Origin: Tridacna crocea
Taxonomy: Eukaryota; Mollusca; Bivalvia; Cardiida; Cardiidae
Length of the DNA: 64,000 nucleotides
Assembly (NCBI GenBank): GCA_943736015.1
Contig: OX031060.1
Coordinates: 9,437,501 to 9,501,500, forward strand
Direction: 5' to 3'
Shown here: in pieces, positions 62,693-64,000 of the stretch
Position numbering within the stretch: position 1 is the first letter of the stretch
Layout of the letters: every line of letters begins with the position of its first letter
The notes under the pieces: generated by a model
Told to the model about the DNA's origin: nothing
Databases searched by the model: none
The model's input: the letters and a program-made list of their open reading frames with translations, nothing else
Program-made: the position numbers and the translations under genes

Positions 62693-63095
62693 CATCTTCG
62701 CAAGCCAAGGTTACGATCACTACGTGGATCTTACCTTGGCTGATTGAGCCCAATTTTGAGATTCCTGCGATGTGCCCTTTATTGGATGCTGGTTATTACT
62801 CCTCTTTACATCATATTTCTAAAAGCCAATGAGATACCATTTTACAAACCACTTACTAATACACATAAAGCAATAAGCAGACATCCAAGTGGGTTTCCAT
62901 GTTTACCTTCTATTTGAAAGGTTGCGACATTATTCTATTTTTATCAAAGATGAAATAATACGAGCGATTTCATTTGTTGCAGTTAGAGCTGGCTGCATCC
63001 AATGAAAAAGCGTTTCCGGGGGAATGTAAAAATCAAGCTTGATCCACCAAGGGTAGAGTAGCATAGTGAATCATCAGCCTTGGCTTGCAAAGATA
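62693..63095 (+). mobile_element. Mutator-like MITE, 403 bp
   Basis: CATCTTCGCAAGCCAAGG to CCTTGGCTTGCAAAGATA. CCTCATACC is exactly duplicated at 62684-62692 and 63096-63104. Lies in intron 5. Confidence 0.9.
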
Positions 63096-63362
63096 CCTCA
63101 TACCAAGCAAGTTATCTCATCCCATATTTACGAACCCTTATACCGGAAATTTATTTTGTCTAGTAGTTGATGGACTGTTCCTTTGAAATGCAGAAAACTC
63201 ACCCGATGCAAAAAGTTTTGGCCAGGTCAGCATGTATGGACTGCACATGCTGACATGCACTGACCTAAGTTGGCACTTTATGCAGAAACACGAAACACTG
63301 TATTCACAGAGAATGGCTAAATTTTTAATGTCACTCACATTTTACTGTTTTGCATTTCACAG

Positions 63363-63617
63363 CTGTGTATAAAACCTGCTGGTATAGCCAGAAAAGTGAA
63401 GCTTCCAATTGACATTGTTATTGGAACTGTGCCTATCAGTCATTCTCAGTCTCCCAGAGTGTCATATCATCCCCTTCCCTCAACGGTCAGTGACAATTCC
63501 TGCCCATTTCCTTTCTTTGAGAACATTTCTGACCAAGTATTTCTCACAGACAAGTTATCCTCACATCAGATGTTGCCAACAGCACCCCCTTGGGAGGAAG
63601 ATGATGATATCCCATGA
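63363..63617 (+). CDS. ARRDC-like: Alpha-arrestin (ARRDC family), last recognised coding exon with PTAP motif
   Basis: Encodes residues 275-358. LCIKPAGIARKVKLPIDIVI then GTVPI completes the arrestin C domain; L-P-(I/L)-x-I-V-I-G-T-(V/I)-P is the family's final strand. A 60-residue Ser/Pro-rich tail follows, containing PTAP (residues 346-349) and an acidic end, PPWEEDDDIP, before TGA at 63615-63617. PTAP is a TSG101 (ESCRT-I) late-domain motif, comparable to PSAP in ARRDC1. The PPxY motifs that bind NEDD4-type ligases in vertebrate ARRDC2/3/4 are absent; the equivalent place reads PPWE. The protein is shorter (358 residues) than the usual 390-420. A strong donor-like site (ACAAG|GTAGGT) lies 8 bases after the stop. 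Confidence 0.88.
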   Translation: MCIKPAGIARKVKLPIDIVIGTVPISHSQSPRVSYHPLPSTVSDNSCPFPFFENISDQVFLTDKLSSHQMLPTAPPWEEDDDIP

Positions 63618-63835
63618 GAAACAAGGTAGGTAACTCTCTGCCCAGATTAGATATAGTTTATTTTAGTTGTTGTTTAGTAAAGAGGTAGTGAATTTTTGAA
63701 AAGTGAAATTGAATCGGTTGTTATTGTACATAGTTATAATTTTGGGAGACAGTAACTTTCATCGCAGCACTCATGTTGCAGAATTGAATTAGTTTCATTG
63801 TATAATTAATTAATTATGGTTATATGGGCAGCAAC
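63618..63835 (+). other. 3' flank or 3' UTR start, with donor-like site at 63626
   Basis: After the TGA, GAAACAAG is followed by GTAGGT, a near-consensus 5' splice site. It could open a 3' UTR intron, or lead to a further exon in an isoform. No AATAAA poly(A) signal was recognised before the next repeat at 63836. Confidence 0.4.
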
Positions 63836-63965
63836 ACGCGAAAAGGGACATTCAGATATTTGCGTAAATTGTCGTCTCGGATCAGCCTGCGCAGTCTGCG
63901 CAGACTAATCCGAGACTGCACTCTCAGTTTTTATGTGATTTTCTGTTTAGCGCAAGTCTTCTGTT
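63836..63965 (+). repeat. GGGACATTCAGA hairpin repeat, CAGCCTGCGCAG stem
   Basis: GTCTCGGATCAGCCTGCGCAG-type stem pairs with CTGCGCAGACTAATCCGAGAC around a single T; best of the three copies. Confidence 0.75.
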
Positions 63966-64000
63966 GGACAAAATCTTATGTAGTTGTGCGTGGAATGCAC

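Noticed and set aside
1..64000. Autonomous transposase or reverse transcriptase
   Set aside because: No frame long enough, and no DDE/DDD, RT or helicase motif seen on either strand; every mobile element here is non-autonomous.

Overview
This is animal (eukaryotic) DNA, most likely from a bivalve mollusc. It is AT-rich and dominated by introns and repeats. One protein-coding gene is split over it by consensus GT-AG introns. Several dispersed repeats have termini I associate with bivalve genomes: elements starting TTTTTAGCTCACCTGAGC or TTTTTATACGCCCGTC, and tRNA-derived SINEs. The organism assignment is inference from these repeats and from the protein.

The gene is an alpha-arrestin (arrestin domain-containing, ARRDC family) on the + strand. 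I can join six coding exons in frame: 4079-4199, 28546-28656, 30447-30670, 32134-32316, 61857-62039 and 63363-63617. Together they encode 358 residues from an ATG in good Kozak context to a TGA. Intron phases are 1, 1, 0, 0, 0. Introns 1 (24.3 kb) and 4 (29.5 kb) make up most of the window, and coding sequence is under 2% of it. The first coding exon begins with a splice acceptor, so the promoter and at least one 5' exon lie upstream of the window.

The introns carry about 85-90 copies of one superfamily of foldback MITEs of about 225 bp, roughly one per 700 bp. Each starts TTAACYCWTTACC or TTAACCCTTTCCC and ends in the inverse, so the flanking TTAA fits a piggyBac-type target duplication. In the evidence below, 'arm A' means the outer half reading CAAACGACAAAATTTTAGAC then AAAGCATTTGCAGACGAC. 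'Arm B' means the outer half reading CACACAATCCCGACTTTTAA then GAGAAAGAAGCCTTTTG. Between the arms sits a near-perfect hairpin, AACATTGTGGGAAAAGGAGA plus its inverse, with apex ATGCTGGTNACCAGCAT. Strand + means arm A on the left, and strand - means arm B on the left. Type I has that apex. Type II has TTTCCCAAAC ends and often the apex TTGCTCGTNACGAGCAA. Type III has other arms (CTCCATAGATACTCATTTC).

Other repeats: Mutator-like MITEs with 9-bp target duplications (22189, 28032, 34921, 47196, 62693); foldback elements with a GTACTCATTAGAATCGTCTC hairpin; tRNA-derived SINEs of at least four families; Helitron-like elements with tandem cores (10575, 37712, 56106); and four minisatellite arrays (12.7-14.7, 25.5-26.5, 44.2-45.2 and 53.9-55.1 kb), two or three of them with higher-order structure. 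No transposase, reverse transcriptase, RNA gene or second convincing protein gene was found. A CpG-rich, TATA-containing segment at 10.1-10.5 kb in intron 1 is the only stretch that looks like a possible internal promoter or first exon.
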